Source: Botryotinia globosa
Lineage: Eukaryota; Ascomycota; Leotiomycetes; Helotiales; Sclerotiniaceae
Assembly (NCBI GenBank): GCA_014898425.1
Contig: RCSZ01000008.1
Location: 2,057,501-2,121,500, forward strand
Reading direction: 5' to 3'
DNA length: 64,000 bases
Of the stretch, positions 11,235-22,819 are shown piece by piece. Both the position numbers and the translations under genes were made by a program. Numbering within the stretch: position 1 is the first letter of the stretch; every line of letters begins with the position of its first letter. The notes under the pieces are model-generated. The model did not search any database. It worked only from the letters and a program-made list of their open reading frames with translations, and was not told where the DNA came from.

Positions 11235-12248
11235 TTATTTCTCTAGTAAAGACATGGACATAGCACCTGCATAAGTGTTAGATCCAAGCGACGAATATGA
11301 ATAATCGTACAAGAAGATACTAACCAGAGACTCCACCAAACATTCCAACTCCCTGTACCGCAGCATTTGGAAACGCAGCTTGTCCACAAAGACAGCTACA
11401 TGAACATGTTCCATCAGTACCAACTGTGCCAGTCCCAGAAGCAACTGTCCCGGTAGAAATTGCAGCGGCAGCTGAAGCAACAGTACTTGAAGATGTTCCA
11501 CTACTGGCTCCACCAGCAGAGGACCCTCCTTGAATGGCACTCTGGGTTCCAGTACCATTTTGTGCAACAGCCATTGCTTTGAACTGTGCTTGAGTTTTGT
11601 CGGCAGTAGGATTGATACTGAAAACCATTCCTGAACCGCAGTGGCCAGCTTGACGACAATAGAACCCTGCATCCGTGTTAGTATTGCTCGTAATTCAACG
11701 AAATCTGTGGTATACCAACATTGAGGAGTATCAACCATGACTTGCATAGCCATTGCCGGGGGTGGACTGATGGTATTATTAACATTTGGTACGAAACCAG
11801 TATCCATTCCGCCGGTAGCCAGCTTTTCACAGGGTGTTGTGAAAGCTGATTGTGTGAGAGTGTGATTTGCCATTTCGAAATTGAACACGATCATATCCCC
11901 TATAGCAGCGTTGACCGTCTCAGGTGTATATACCTTTCCAGCTTGGCCTCCCACTACAACGGTATGGGTTGCCTGTGCTGCTACTGCTGTCACACCGGCT
12001 ACTTGAGCAACAGTTTTCGTCTCGGTCACTGTTTTAGTTGCAGCCCCATTGCCATCGTTGGTCCAGATAATAATGATGTCCTCACTCTTAGCTTGTACAA
12101 TAGTGATCTCTTTCTTATTGACAACAAGTTCTGATGATCTCTCAGCGAATTCCGGTGTAATTATTCCCCGCCCAGCCAAGTCATGTTGAAGATTACTGGC
12201 CACTGCCAGCTGTGTTGCACACAATGCCGCGATAACTGAGGATCTCAT
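11235..12248 (-). CDS. Secreted serine-rich cupredoxin
   Basis: Extracellular Ser-rich proteins with a single cupredoxin domain are common in Pezizomycotina. The exons are 12248-11720, 11666-11325 and 11266-11235, giving 300 residues. A signal peptide covers about residues 1-18. The cupredoxin domain spans about 92-205 and keeps a full type-1 copper set: His129 (ANHTL), Cys180, His185 and Met190 in WFYCRQAGHCGSGM, with the classical C-x4-H-x4-M spacing. A Gly/Ser/Ala/Thr-rich tail follows, with a Cys cluster CSCSCLCG. To read through WFYC the first intron must use the donor GTTGGT; the nearby better donor GTATAC would break the motif. Copper binding is inferred from the ligands; no enzyme activity is claimed. 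Confidence 0.87.
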   Translation of the reverse strand: MRSSVIAALCATQLAVASNLQHDLAGRGIITPEFAERSSELVVNKKEITIVQAKSEDIIIIWTNDGNGAATKTVTETKTVAQVAGVTAVAAQATHTVVVGGQAGKVYTPETVNAAIGDMIVFNFEMANHTLTQSAFTTPCEKLATGGMDTGFVPNVNNTISPPPAMAMQVMVDTPQCWYTTDFVELRAILTRMQGSIVVKLATAVQEWFSVSILLPTKLKHSSKQWLLHKMVLEPRVPFKEGPLLVEPVVEHLQVLLLQLPLQFLPGQLLLGLAQLVLMEHVHVAVFVDKLRFQMLRYRELECLVESLVSIFLYDYSYSSLGSNTYAGAMSMSLLEK

Positions 12249-13786
12249 GATGAATATATTAGGATAGAAGGACTGAATGCCGTGTGATATAAGATGAATA
12301 TAAAGGAGCAATATGTAAGCCGCGCTGCGGAGAAGAATTAAGCTATCCAAGTTTTCTTGGCTTGTGTAATGATTGTGAGTTGACTTAGGTAGTAAAGTAA
12401 CCAGTTGTCGAGGGCCTGCTCGTGATAGTAATTAATAGACAAAGTAGAGAAGGAGAATGAAAGTGTTCACAAGTTTATGAATGATAGAATGTCGAAAAAC
12501 AATGCATCAGGTCTTGGGGAAAGTCTTGGTATAAATTCAACCATAGGAATTGCAATACCAGGACTTGAAGACAAAATGAAAAGCACTTGCTTCGAAGATC
12601 CTTGGTCGAAACGACTCAATGAACGGAGGAGAAAAGCCTCCAGGATTTATCGTACCACTCGGAGACCTACTCGTCCGGATCTAATTCAATTGAACTGCCA
12701 TAATAGAGAGCAAAGTACTCATAAAAGACTTGATTCAAGGTTGTAAGCCAAAGATCCAACGTTTTAGAAACGACGTTTGGATGAAGATGTGATGAAAACC
12801 CTTGTCATCGTGCCAAGCCCAGACACAAGATAATTCGAGATCTTTTATCCCTGTATTTCAACGCCAAAGGTCACTGAAGATTGTATGCACAGGCTATAGT
12901 ATAGCCTATATCAAACTCCAATCTTTGCCCCATAAGAACTTTTTACCCCGGTCCAGCCCTAACAGTTACTGTTTTGACACCTCCTGTGGCGCGTGCCAGA
13001 TTCGTCTCAGGGCAGCTATCATAATGGGACGACGGGAGAATGGATATAGGTAAACTTTAATGTTGAGATCCTTGAAAGGGCTAATGTCTCGAACGTTAGA
13101 TTTAGAGATGAAAAGAAGGAGAAATTTGATCTGATAATTGATGGAAGAGCGGGAAAAGATTATAAATTGATGGAAATTTCGTCACTGAAGTTTTTGGAGG
13201 TTGGGTGTACTAGGGGGTGAGATGAAAGTGACCGTTTCATCGCACGTCCACGTTCAGTAATGTCTTCCGTAACCTTAGAACCCTATCATATAAAATAGAC
13301 ATGGCGATTTATTCCCACAGGAAGTGTCCATTATCGACAATGTCCTTAAGCCAGTAACAAGGGCTCATGAAGCCCCCACGTCCCCTAGTTCCACATCTAA
13401 TCATAAGCACAATCATGAACTCCTTGGGGGATGTAATCGTGAAGACAGTAAAGAAACTTAGGTCGAGGCGCAATGATGTAAGGTACCCGTTATCAAGCAT
13501 GAAACCATATAATACATGTCTCCTATACCTGCTGTAACATTGGTTCTTCCATGAAGTACAAGCTAACATGAGATCATCCCTCATATGTTTTTGACGGATG
13601 TGATACCTGCCACAATGGCACAACATGGCTCAGCTTGGACTTCATCCCAATGTCTTAATGATCCGGCTTAAATAAGATCAGATGGTTCAAACTATCCGTG
13701 TCACAGATAGTCGCAGTAGTGATAATAGTTCCCTCAAAAAGGATTCATCCTATGCCTTATATTCATCGTGTACCCTGACTTGGTTC
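12249..13786. other. Intergenic region, cupredoxin promoter and SMN 3' flank
   Basis: About 1.5 kb with no frame of convincing composition. Short frames at 12477-12746 and 13309-13626 have no recognisable domain or splice partners. Confidence 0.4.
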
Positions 13787-14469
13787 TTACTTTTGCTGTT
13801 GGCCTTCATACAACCCAGTATAGTAGCCGGCATAGTACCAAGACATCAACAAATTCTTAAGATTTTCATCGTGAACTGTGAGAGAATTCTACGTCAGCTT
13901 GAATCTTACGCATGGCATATAAACGCTTGCACGTCTTACCTTGACCAATTAACTGTGGTGGTAGTATTGGAGCTTTTGAAGATGAAGAACCAGATTTGGT
14001 CGCTTTTGATGCGGGTTTGTCATTAACCTAAAGATGCATAAGAATCAGTCAAGGTGTATATTAGTTGATCATTTTCAATGCGTACCTTTGGTTCGTTTGC
14101 TGTCTGGGTGTGGTCGTCGATTTGCTCAAACTCGCTTTGCATGTCAACATTTTCTTCCAGCGGTTCTTCAACAACTTTTCCATTATCCTCATTCATCTCC
14201 CCTTCCCTACGAAAGGTTAGCAATGTGATTACAGTCGGGAGAAGACGAACTTGCAATCCATTACTTTGATTCTCGAACGCGTTCAACACATCCTCAACTT
14301 TCTCCCCTCGGGCATGGATACTATGATATTTCTATTTTGATATTAGCAAAGTTCACATAATCGCGTTTCAATTCTTTACCTCATATTCTTGAAGAGCTTC
14401 ATTCCACGAATCTACAAGTGTGGAATCATCCCATACTTCTGCATGTGATTCATTATTTTGTGACGCCAT
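13787..14469 (-). CDS. SMN1: SMN (survival motor neuron) orthologue
   Basis: SMN is the oligomerising scaffold that loads Sm rings onto snRNAs. The exons are 14469-14380, 14331-14255, 14206-14086, 14027-13940 and 13875-13787, giving 154 residues. The N-terminus has the Gemin2-binding helix AEVWDDSTLVDSWNEALQEY followed by KYHSIHARGEK. The C-terminus is a perfect YG-box self-association helix, LLMSWYYAGYYTGLYEGQQQK. The Tudor domain is absent, as in S. pombe and other fungal SMN proteins. Intron 2 is best modelled as a 48-nt GC-AG intron (donor GCAAGT, branch CTAAC, acceptor GTAG); because 48 is a multiple of three and no stop occurs, its retention would still give a protein. All other introns are GT-AG. 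Confidence 0.9.
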
Positions 14470-16161
14470 TTTGAAATTTAATAGTAGTTGTGGTTGAGAG
14501 AGAAAGAAATCGGGAAGTTGAAGGCAGCAGGATCTACACAGAATATTTCTCCTACTACGACATTACTTTGCTTAGAATTGATTGATTGATCAGGAAATTT
14601 TCGATGGTATTTTCATTCTGCTTTTAGCTTAGAAATAGCATTTATTACTTCGCAGTATTCATTTTTCGGCCTTTCGCGTTAAAGCGTGACCTTCACGTGA
14701 TTCCATCAGGTAGGTTTGATAATGTCCGCACTTTGATTCTTTCGATTAATTGTGAACTTTAGATACGAGAGTATAGGCAGTATCAAAACTGAGTTCTTGA
14801 AGATATGCAACAAAACTTTGTATTAAATAATGATTGGTCAAAACATGTGAGATACGAGTGTATCCTGATTTCAATGAGACGATTATGTTGATTCACTTCT
14901 AGTCAAGTCATACCTAGTCATCTATCGATCTTGGCTTCGTTTGATACTACTATCTACACATTTCTGGTCTGATATTCAATGAATCTTCATACACGAAGCA
15001 CGTGTCATATATATTCCATTAAACTTCCGGTATGATTGGAAACATTTCACTATTATATATTGACTTCAACTTCCTGAGTTGAGGAAGATATACAAAATGG
15101 TAACTATTTCTTCTCAAGATGTACACATATAGCTCGCCAACTCACAGTCATAATACTTCATATTTGATATCCACCCCTCTAATCTCGCCTCCACAACCCC
15201 CCCTCCTTCCCTCCCCCTAGCTCCCCTTGTTGATATTCTCCGCCATAAACCCAAAATCAAATGCTTGATGATCTCCCGGCTTCACAGACGGTAGCTATAA
15301 AGTCCATTTTGGAGCCAATCAACTCAGCCACATCCCGCTTGTCAAATCATTCTCCCTTTTTTCTTCGCTTCCCAACTTTCCTCTCCACCAACTCCATTTG
15401 CATAAGAACAACATTCAATATCTGACAATTCCATGCTCACGGAAAATTCGATCTCTCTATTTTGATATTACCCAAGGATAAAATCATATACTCAAGTTCA
15501 TTTCACCTCTTGAGGTCAGTATCGTTGTTTTCAAACGATCTACCGAATATCGTGGACAAATCATGACCAGCGAATTGGCGTCCAAATATAATGAACGTAG
15601 CGGTACACATAGTTGTTATGAATATGAAAATTTGGTCTGATCGAATAAAACTACGTCGATTGAGAGAGGCGAAGATACGGAAGGGTGGTGGGTGTAATGA
15701 GCGGGTCAAGGTAAATGAGGGGAGGAACTGCGGAGTCGATGAACGAGGAGCTGGGACATGGCGTGTTGGATCTTGCGAAGAGTACTTCGGAGAATCTTGG
15801 TGATTCATGATAAACTAGGTTGTAATCACTGAAAGAAGGAACAATACTCGCTTTGGAAATATTAATAAGATTTTATAAAATCGTCATCGATTAATGACTT
15901 ATGATTGAACGTTAGCCATCCATTGATGATATGCACAACGCCGTGTGAATCACCACCATTGTGTCACAACGCCATGCTAACCAAGCCCATACCTATATAC
16001 GCCAAAGCCATGCATAGAGTTACCATCAAGTGGATAAACTAAATAGTCAGTAGAGACGACCCAATAAAATCTTCCGGGATATGCAACGTGTATAATCCTA
16101 TAACTCCGCAACCGGTTGAAAGTGGAACGCCTAAATCAATGCACGCGACCAGATACGAGTG
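14470..16161. other. Intergenic, SMN promoter and Lst8 3' flank
   Basis: Both neighbours are on the minus strand. Open frames at 15503-15808 on both strands are unsupported. AT-rich, with no clear repeats. Confidence 0.4.
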
Positions 16162-17524
16162 TCAACGAGCTTCGGAATAATCATTCAAAGCAACGCAAAC
16201 GAGTCCTATAGTAGATATCAGGTCAGAAGGGGCACTATGGGGAATGTTTGAAGCAATGTAGATGTACCGCGATGATGACCATTGTATTGCCTGATTACTG
16301 ACTGACTATGCAGCTCCCAAAGACGAGCATAGTGATCTGAACAGGCAGTAACGAGGTAAGCCGAATCGGCACTAAAAGCGCAATCCCAGACCCATCTTTG
16401 ATGACCTGTCAATGTTGATTCAAGATTGAATGCTCTTGCTTCTGTTTGAGGCTGGTTTGGGTTAGGAGCTAGAGCAGTAAAGTCTACCTCCCAAATCTTG
16501 GCCGTATGGTCGGCGCTACATGTTGCGAGTTTCTTAACATCTGGAGAGAGAAGAACTCTAGTGATGTACTGGTTGTGAGCTTTGAAGTGAGTAATCGGCA
16601 TAAGCTGAGTCTTTTCGCGGAATTGAAGGAGCTGCCAAACGTAGACGCTGCCCTGAACAGGAGTTAATACAAGTCTGATGCATCTCTCGCGCATGCTCTT
16701 ACCGAGTTAGTACCAGCACACAAGGTTGATCCATCAGTCGCGACAGTGACGCTGGAAACAGGTACGTCTTCCTCTGGAATAAGTTGATGGGAACAGTTAT
16801 TTTCTGCAAGATCCCAAATACGAACACTACCCCCGCGATCACAACTAATGATTTCTCCTTGATTGGGATGAATCACTACATCATTTACTGGGCAGCCATG
16901 GCTATAACTTCTTTGGACGGTACCACTCCGAGTCTCCCAGATTTTAACTGTGCCATCCTCAGAGCTTGTAACCATCCATTTTCCTTCGCAATGGAATGCA
17001 ACGCCTGTAATATTTCCTGTATGTCCCTCGAATGTGAGAAGCGGATTTGGATTGGTCGACTTGATATCATAAAGCTTGACAGTATGGTGGCCAGCCGCAG
17101 CCAAGAAACGCTTATCCGGGGATATACATAATCGATTGACTTGAGAATCAGGGTGTTGAATTGTTCGAGAACAGATACCAGAGAGGGCCTCCCAAAATCT
17201 AAGAATTGTAGAAAATCAATAATCCATGTCATTGTAAATCATGGATAAGACTAGGAGCAATTCGTACCTGATTGTGTGGTCGTAGCCAGCTGTAACAAGA
17301 ACGCAAAGAATGTTAACAGGGTCTCCTCGTTCGTGAACGAGAACAGGTTGATATGCCATTTGAGGTCTGCAATGAATCATGACCATGAAAGAAAGAAGAG
17401 ATGACGCAAATAATGAAGTGAAAAATGAACTTCACCCGTAGAGAAACCAATTCATCTGAAGACTGTATGTAGTAGGCTGTTGAGGGAGAAAACGTTGCTT
17501 ACCAGTACACAGAATAACGGACAT
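16162..17524 (-). CDS. LST8: TORC1/TORC2 WD40 subunit Lst8
   Basis: Lst8 is the seven-bladed propeller that stabilises the kinase domain of TOR in both TOR complexes. The exons are 17524-17503, 17289-17268, 17198-16703, 16652-16268 and 16205-16162, giving 322 residues, near yeast Lst8 (303). The spliced start MSVILCTAGYDHTIRFWEAL is diagnostic. WD repeats run through the whole protein, including TFEGHTGNITGVAFHCEGKW, SSEDGTVKIWETRSG, SCDRGGSVRIWDLAEN, CSADHTAKIWEVDF, TGHQRWVWDCAFSADSAYL and SDHYARLWELHSQ. The first two exons are only 22 nt each and are separated by a 213-nt intron. The C-terminus VCVALNDYSEAR is typical. The gene is divergent from the 703-residue gene, with about 880 bp between start codons. 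Confidence 0.94.
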
Positions 17525-18406
17525 TGTCTTTCCTTCCCAATACAACTTGAATGAAATGACACAAAATAACCAAGAAAGGCAAGAAGTGCGAGTGGTGTTT
17601 ATGAATTGGCAATTGCACCTTCCCAGTAGCGTGGGTTGTAGAGAAATATATATAAAGTTCGAAAGGTATCAAACCATGATATTGATAGTGACGGTTAGGA
17701 GCTCCTTCTGCTGGATACTAATTGACCGCCTTCTACATTAAGTTGATCGGAACTAATTATTCCGAGAAAATACCATTTTGTGATTACCTATTAGCCTTGC
17801 AGCTGTAATAGCCTTGTCTGAGCTTGTCTTGAGCTTACCAGCTTACTAATTACATACAAAAAAGGCACTAATAGGTATAAAAAAAAAGCTCGAGCCAATT
17901 AAAACCCAGTCTCACGTGATGATTTCACCAGAACTTTTTGAAGTTGAAAGTCAGCTTCTCACCTAGCAATCATGTTCACTTTCATACATTCATATATGAA
18001 AGATATTTCCCACAAATAATCTCCCCAAAGCTTTCTTGATTATACAACTTCAAACTTTACAAAGCTGGACTTCGTCAAATGCCCTTTTTCTGCCTTAAGA
18101 AGAAGTATAGCTGAGTAAACTTTGAAGCTGTGAGGTTGAAATCTCTAGGCTACCAAGCCAAACATACATTTGTACAAACTACGCAACTGGGTCCTTGGAT
18201 TCAACACAAGCTACTATCACGAGCCGTTGTCGACAAAGTTTTGTCTTCAAAATCTGTTCATTGAGATTGCTTGCGATCATCGTTCAGAGGCACAGTGTCA
18301 GAAGCATTTCTGTTCAAGCGATCGTAATTTTGTGGTGGAATATATTATTGTGACGCAAGGCAGTTGTTAAAAGGATTACATCGAAGAGACCTCAAGATAT
18401 CTCAAG
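17525..18406. promoter_or_regulatory. Divergent promoter region of Lst8 and the 703-residue gene
   Basis: The two start codons face apart across 882 bp, so both promoters are here. The segment about 17755-17880 is enriched in TTAGC/AGCTTA words and may be a small decayed repeat insertion. Specific regulatory sites cannot be named. Confidence 0.4.
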
Positions 18407-20572
18407 ATGGAGAACACATCTGAAACAGATGTGGTTCAGAATAGCTTTGGTAGAATCGGAGGTAATTATGCTCCTGAAAATTCTCATGTTCCCTCTCAAA
18501 ACAACCTCATTGGACTTACACCTCCTTCCTTTGAGCAGTACAATGACCAGAACTCCCTTGACCTCCAAGATGATTACTCATTATGGGGCTCTTTTTCTAT
18601 GGAAGAGAATAACCTCCAGAATAACTCATTGGACGAATATTCTCTTTGGAATGAAACTGGAAATATCAATGATCTTTACAACAGCGGCCCAAAATGTCCC
18701 GACAATTATGTCGAACCACCAGTATCCAAGAGGAGAAAGTTCAATTCAGACTCAACTACTAAGTCTTCATCTTTCGAATCAGCTACTCAAGAAGTTGCCA
18801 GTCCAATCACTGAGTCTCTGTCCGTTTTCTCTCAACAGCCCATGCCCATCCGAAAGACGACAGAATCAGCCTCACCGTTAAATGCCTCTGAGGCTACAGG
18901 TGAAGTATATCAGCAAGCAATTGGACAAGAGCCACTTCTCTCCCAAGGATCTTCATCTGGATTGCAAATTTCCTCTGACAAGGACCGCCCCACAACTCCC
19001 AATGGTCAGGCCACAGATATCCAAACGATACCGGCCACCAATTCGGCTTACTCTGCTAGCAATCACAGTCACGTTTCGCAACCAATCACAAACATAAGTG
19101 TCACTGGACCAGAAAATGTTCAAAATCCTTCTGCAACTCATATACTCTCTATTCGAGAATCTCACCAAATAGTTCAGCAGCAACCTTGTGGAGTTACTGG
19201 CGTTCCATTAAGACCCACCTACACACGAAGCCCGCAAAGAGCATCAATGCGAGTTGCATTGGATAGCTATGGTCATCAAGTCTCCCCAAATCAACCGCAT
19301 ACTCAGAGAAAGCCATTTACTGCATTTCCTCCACAAAACCTTGGTTTTACACCATTTCAACGTTCGTTCAATCAGCAAGCTACATCTGGCTCACTAGACT
19401 CAATTCAAGCTCCACAACAAGCTACGGAGCAAGGTACAAGTCTTTTTCTACCATCTAGGCCAACAAGCTCCGATATTACTGCCCAGAAGTCCTCGCCACA
19501 AAGTTTAGATAGGAGCTCCATTCCACCTCAGCTTAGAGAACTCATGGAAAAGTTTGAAAACAAGATTAGGATGGATGCTGATCTCAGAAATGCTTTCAAC
19601 ATCGTTTTCCCCTGTAAGTTCACCAATCATTTACCGATTATTGAAAATTCGCTAATATTGATAACAGCACGAAATATGGAAGTTGAGGAATTGAAACAAA
19701 AGATTATCAACGAAAGACAACAAGCCTCTCAGAGAGAAAAGGCTTTAAAAAACATGCTCACTGAACTTCAAGATAATGCCACCGCTCAAGAAGCCTTGCA
19801 AACCAGAGCGATGGGTCTTCTCACACAACTCAGAGCAAATCCTCAACACGATCGATCGTGGGTATGCAGGAATTTCAACAAGGAACATGGTCAACCCTGT
19901 AATCATGTCCAGAAGGAATTCTATCTGACAAAAAAAGTCTGGAAAAGACGCGAAAGATGCTCTAAATGCAAAGCCAAGGTTCATGAGCTAAATCGACAAT
20001 ATCTTAATGACGATACAGCTGTTTCATCATGGAACTTTGAACAGCTTGGTCCTTTCGGTGCTCCTTTTCCCGCCCCGCCGGAATTTCAACGTCCTGAGCC
20101 TTTGGACCATGCGGTGAATATGTCCAAAAAGACAGAAAAGAGTCCAACCATTTGGGTTGATTCTACCCGTCGTCAGTCATTGCCTACTCTTCCTGTTGAC
20201 GATAAAGATGTTCAACAAAGTACGGAATCCAGATGGGCTTCACTACCACCACCTACCAAGAAGACTCGAGATCATACGCCATTGAATTATTCGAAGGCAA
20301 CCCAAAATGCCTTGAGAGCGGCACTTGGAACACAGCCCAAGGCATGGATGCAACCACCAAAGCATATTGAGACGATTGTTTTGGATGATGAAAGCGATGA
20401 GGACGACGAGACAGATCAATCACAAGATAGTTTCAAGGAGACACCAGCAGTTGAGGAAGAGACTGGCGTTGAGAACACTATGGATGCTGATTTTGAGGCT
20501 GAATTTAATGCCGAGTTTGAAGCAGAATTGGAGGCTGACCTCACTACTGCTCTCGAAATGGAAGTTTCATAG
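18407..20572 (+). CDS. Unknown nuclear-type protein with coiled coil and Cys/His motif
   Basis: I do not recognise this protein. Two exons, 18407-19613 and 19668-20572, give 703 residues; the 54-nt intron (GTAAGT, GCTAAT, ACAG) is in frame and stop-free, so an unspliced form of 721 residues is also possible. The N-terminal half is Ser/Gln/Asn/Pro-rich and probably disordered, with a basic cluster SKRRKF that could be a nuclear signal. A coiled coil follows the intron (MEVEELKQKIINERQQASQR onward). Next comes a compact basic Cys/His segment: WVCRNFNKEHGQPCNH, then ERCSKCKAKVHEL, a possible zinc site. The C-terminus is strongly acidic with repeating EFEAEF/EAEL units. This layout is like that of a chromatin or transcription cofactor, which is inference only. 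Confidence 0.8.
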   Translation: MENTSETDVVQNSFGRIGGNYAPENSHVPSQNNLIGLTPPSFEQYNDQNSLDLQDDYSLWGSFSMEENNLQNNSLDEYSLWNETGNINDLYNSGPKCPDNYVEPPVSKRRKFNSDSTTKSSSFESATQEVASPITESLSVFSQQPMPIRKTTESASPLNASEATGEVYQQAIGQEPLLSQGSSSGLQISSDKDRPTTPNGQATDIQTIPATNSAYSASNHSHVSQPITNISVTGPENVQNPSATHILSIRESHQIVQQQPCGVTGVPLRPTYTRSPQRASMRVALDSYGHQVSPNQPHTQRKPFTAFPPQNLGFTPFQRSFNQQATSGSLDSIQAPQQATEQGTSLFLPSRPTSSDITAQKSSPQSLDRSSIPPQLRELMEKFENKIRMDADLRNAFNIVFPCKFTNHLPIIENSLILITARNMEVEELKQKIINERQQASQREKALKNMLTELQDNATAQEALQTRAMGLLTQLRANPQHDRSWVCRNFNKEHGQPCNHVQKEFYLTKKVWKRRERCSKCKAKVHELNRQYLNDDTAVSSWNFEQLGPFGAPFPAPPEFQRPEPLDHAVNMSKKTEKSPTIWVDSTRRQSLPTLPVDDKDVQQSTESRWASLPPPTKKTRDHTPLNYSKATQNALRAALGTQPKAWMQPPKHIETIVLDDESDEDDETDQSQDSFKETPAVEEETGVENTMDADFEAEFNAEFEAELEADLTTALEMEVS

Positions 20573-21573
20573 GAGGGACGGATACAACATTAAGACTCGA
20601 TCGATGGACCTGCCTTCTGTCCTTATGAGCATAGTCTTCGTACAGTTGTTTCGCAGCGTTAGGTCAGCATGTTTGACTTCTATAGTCATACAAAAATCGA
20701 ATTTGTCACTTCGCCTTCCTTGATCCTTAACATCAAGATGCACAAAGAAGAGGAGCCTTTGGCAAGTGTGGACCATGAGCTTTATTTCACTTCTTTCTGA
20801 CGAATTCTTTCACAGAAAAAATCGGATTCGAAGCTGTATTTTCGTCTACTCGGGCCTGAGATATTGTATGGTGTGTTTGGGGAGGAATCACGGCGACAAA
20901 TTTTGTCTTTGTTTTTTCATTCTTGTATTCTCTTTTGCAATTTTTCAATGTATTAGAAGGTGCTCAGTCCATTAGAGAGAACGGCTCTTCTTTTGGGGGA
21001 ATATTCATTGCTGTCATTTGAGTTTTCCTTCAGTGCACATCATTTTCGTTAGGTCAGGGAAGATGCACTACGTCATGATACCAATATAGATACGGAACGT
21101 CCTCTGCAGCTTCTTGTTACATAGCGCGTAGTGAGCATCATATAATTTGTGCGGTGGGCTTGGGTTCTAGCTCTGGTTTGGGCTTCTGGCTTGAATTCGA
21201 GGGATACGGTCGAATACCTGCAGAAGGGGAACCAAAAGAAATAGAGGATTAATGATAAATACTTATTAAAGATGTGTTTTGTATGCATATATTGATGTGT
21301 GAGATGATGAGGTGATTTTGACCAGAAGGATGCTTTGGTGTGGGTTGCTGTAGATTAAATGCTTCTGAACAGAGAACCTGGGGAGTGGAATTCGAGTTAT
21401 TACTTGTTTGCTTCCACTAGGTAGGTACTCGAGGTTCTTTGTTTCGTCCATTTCTCGATAATTATATTGGCTGGCTGGCTGGTGAGTTTGGTTCAGTGGG
21501 TTGGTTGGTGGTCTGGGTTGGGATGGGATGGATTGGATTGGATTGGAGTTAGTATGTGACTGTTTTGATTTCC

Positions 21574-21633
21574 AATGTCGATTTCAATGTCGATTTCAAT
21601 GTCGATTTCAATGTCGATTTCAATGTCGATATC
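21574..21633. repeat. Five copies of a 12-bp tandem repeat, AATGTCGATTTC
   Basis: Unit starts are at 21574, 21586, 21598, 21610 and 21622. The last unit degenerates to AATGTCGATATC. It lies about 80 bp before the large microsatellite tract. Confidence 0.95.
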
Positions 21634-21710
21634 TCTATTCTAGGTTCTTGATTCTATACTCTTGATTCTATATTAGAGAATGTGATATTTAGATATAATT
21701 ATCTTGATAA

Positions 21711-21854
21711 AAAGATAGGTGGGTAGGTAGATAAATAAATAAATAGATAAATAAATAGATAGATAAATAGATAGATAAATAGATAAATAAATAGATAAAT
21801 AAATAGATAAATAAATAGATAAATAAATAGATAAATAAATAGATAGATAGATAA

Positions 21855-21889
<35 letters not shown>

Positions 21890-21914
21890 TATATATAAAT
21901 AAATAAATAAATAA
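21711..21914. repeat. Compound (AAATAGAT)n / (GATA)n microsatellite
   Basis: About 200 bp made almost only of A, T and G in AAATAGATA and GATA words, with a core of period-12 AGATAAATAAAT and a GATA-only stretch near 21840-21885, ending in AAAT repeats. Likely highly length-variable. Confidence 0.95.
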
Positions 21915-22819
21915 AAAGAAAAGATCTCTAAATAAAACTATAGATATCCAGATATCTCAATTCAACCACCTAAGCACCTCTCTTATCCCCGATTCTAATA
22001 TTTCTATTATTCTACTTGAGTTTGTTCTTATTCTTGATTTTGATTTTATATTAATTGAACAATTTAGTTTTGATATTTGGATTGAGTTAGTTGTATTGGG
22101 TTGGATTGGATTGGATTGAATTAAATTGAATTTAAATATATAACTAACTGAAATAAGTCTAAATAAATCGATCCGAACACACTCTAAGTATTAGATATAA
22201 GCAAGTTAATGATTGATTATTCTTTCATCTCTTATTCTATTATACATGTAATGGAAGAAAGGAAGAAAGAGAGAAAACTCTCGTCTCGTCTACAACTGCG
22301 AATACTGTATATTGAATTTAATGTAATCTCATATTCTCATAGAATAACATCTCCTCTCCCTTCTTCTCTCCTCACCTCATCAACCACATATCAGCAGCCA
22401 CATTCCATTACACAAACAAGATGAGAAAGGTAGGTAGTTTAAATAGTATGTAGGTATCTCATTTCGAGCGAGAAAATTGTAGTCATGAATTGAAAATTAA
22501 AAAGTACCTTCCATCCCATCCCTACCAAGCCAATCCTCAAATGCTAAGTTTAAAAAAAAAAACACCATCGTTATGTGATTGGCATAACTCAATCCATATG
22601 AATTATTTTGTACCCATTTCCATTCCCACTCCACTAAAAATCTCCTTTCCTTTCATTTCCAGATGGCGATATCTTCCAGTTATTGCAAGGGATTCGGCGC
22701 GCAGTTATGAATTATAAATTATTGATTCGTCCGAAGATACTAGGTCTATCTTCACATCCATGGACTATGCGAGGGAATAAATGCAAAGTGGAGATGCTTC
22801 CTTCTTTCAAATGGAGATC

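Larger units (their letters stand above)
20573..22819. other. Repeat-rich intergenic region
   Basis: Convergent gene ends flank 2.2 kb of AT-rich DNA with a 12-bp tandem repeat (21574-21633) and a long GATA/AAAT-type microsatellite tract (about 21711-21914). No gene is supported. Confidence 0.5.

Noticed and set aside
15503..15808. Minus-strand frame with FGRQFAGHDL, recalling ATP synthase subunit k
   Set aside because: The likeness covers about ten residues, the conserved following segment is missing, and no splice model restores it.
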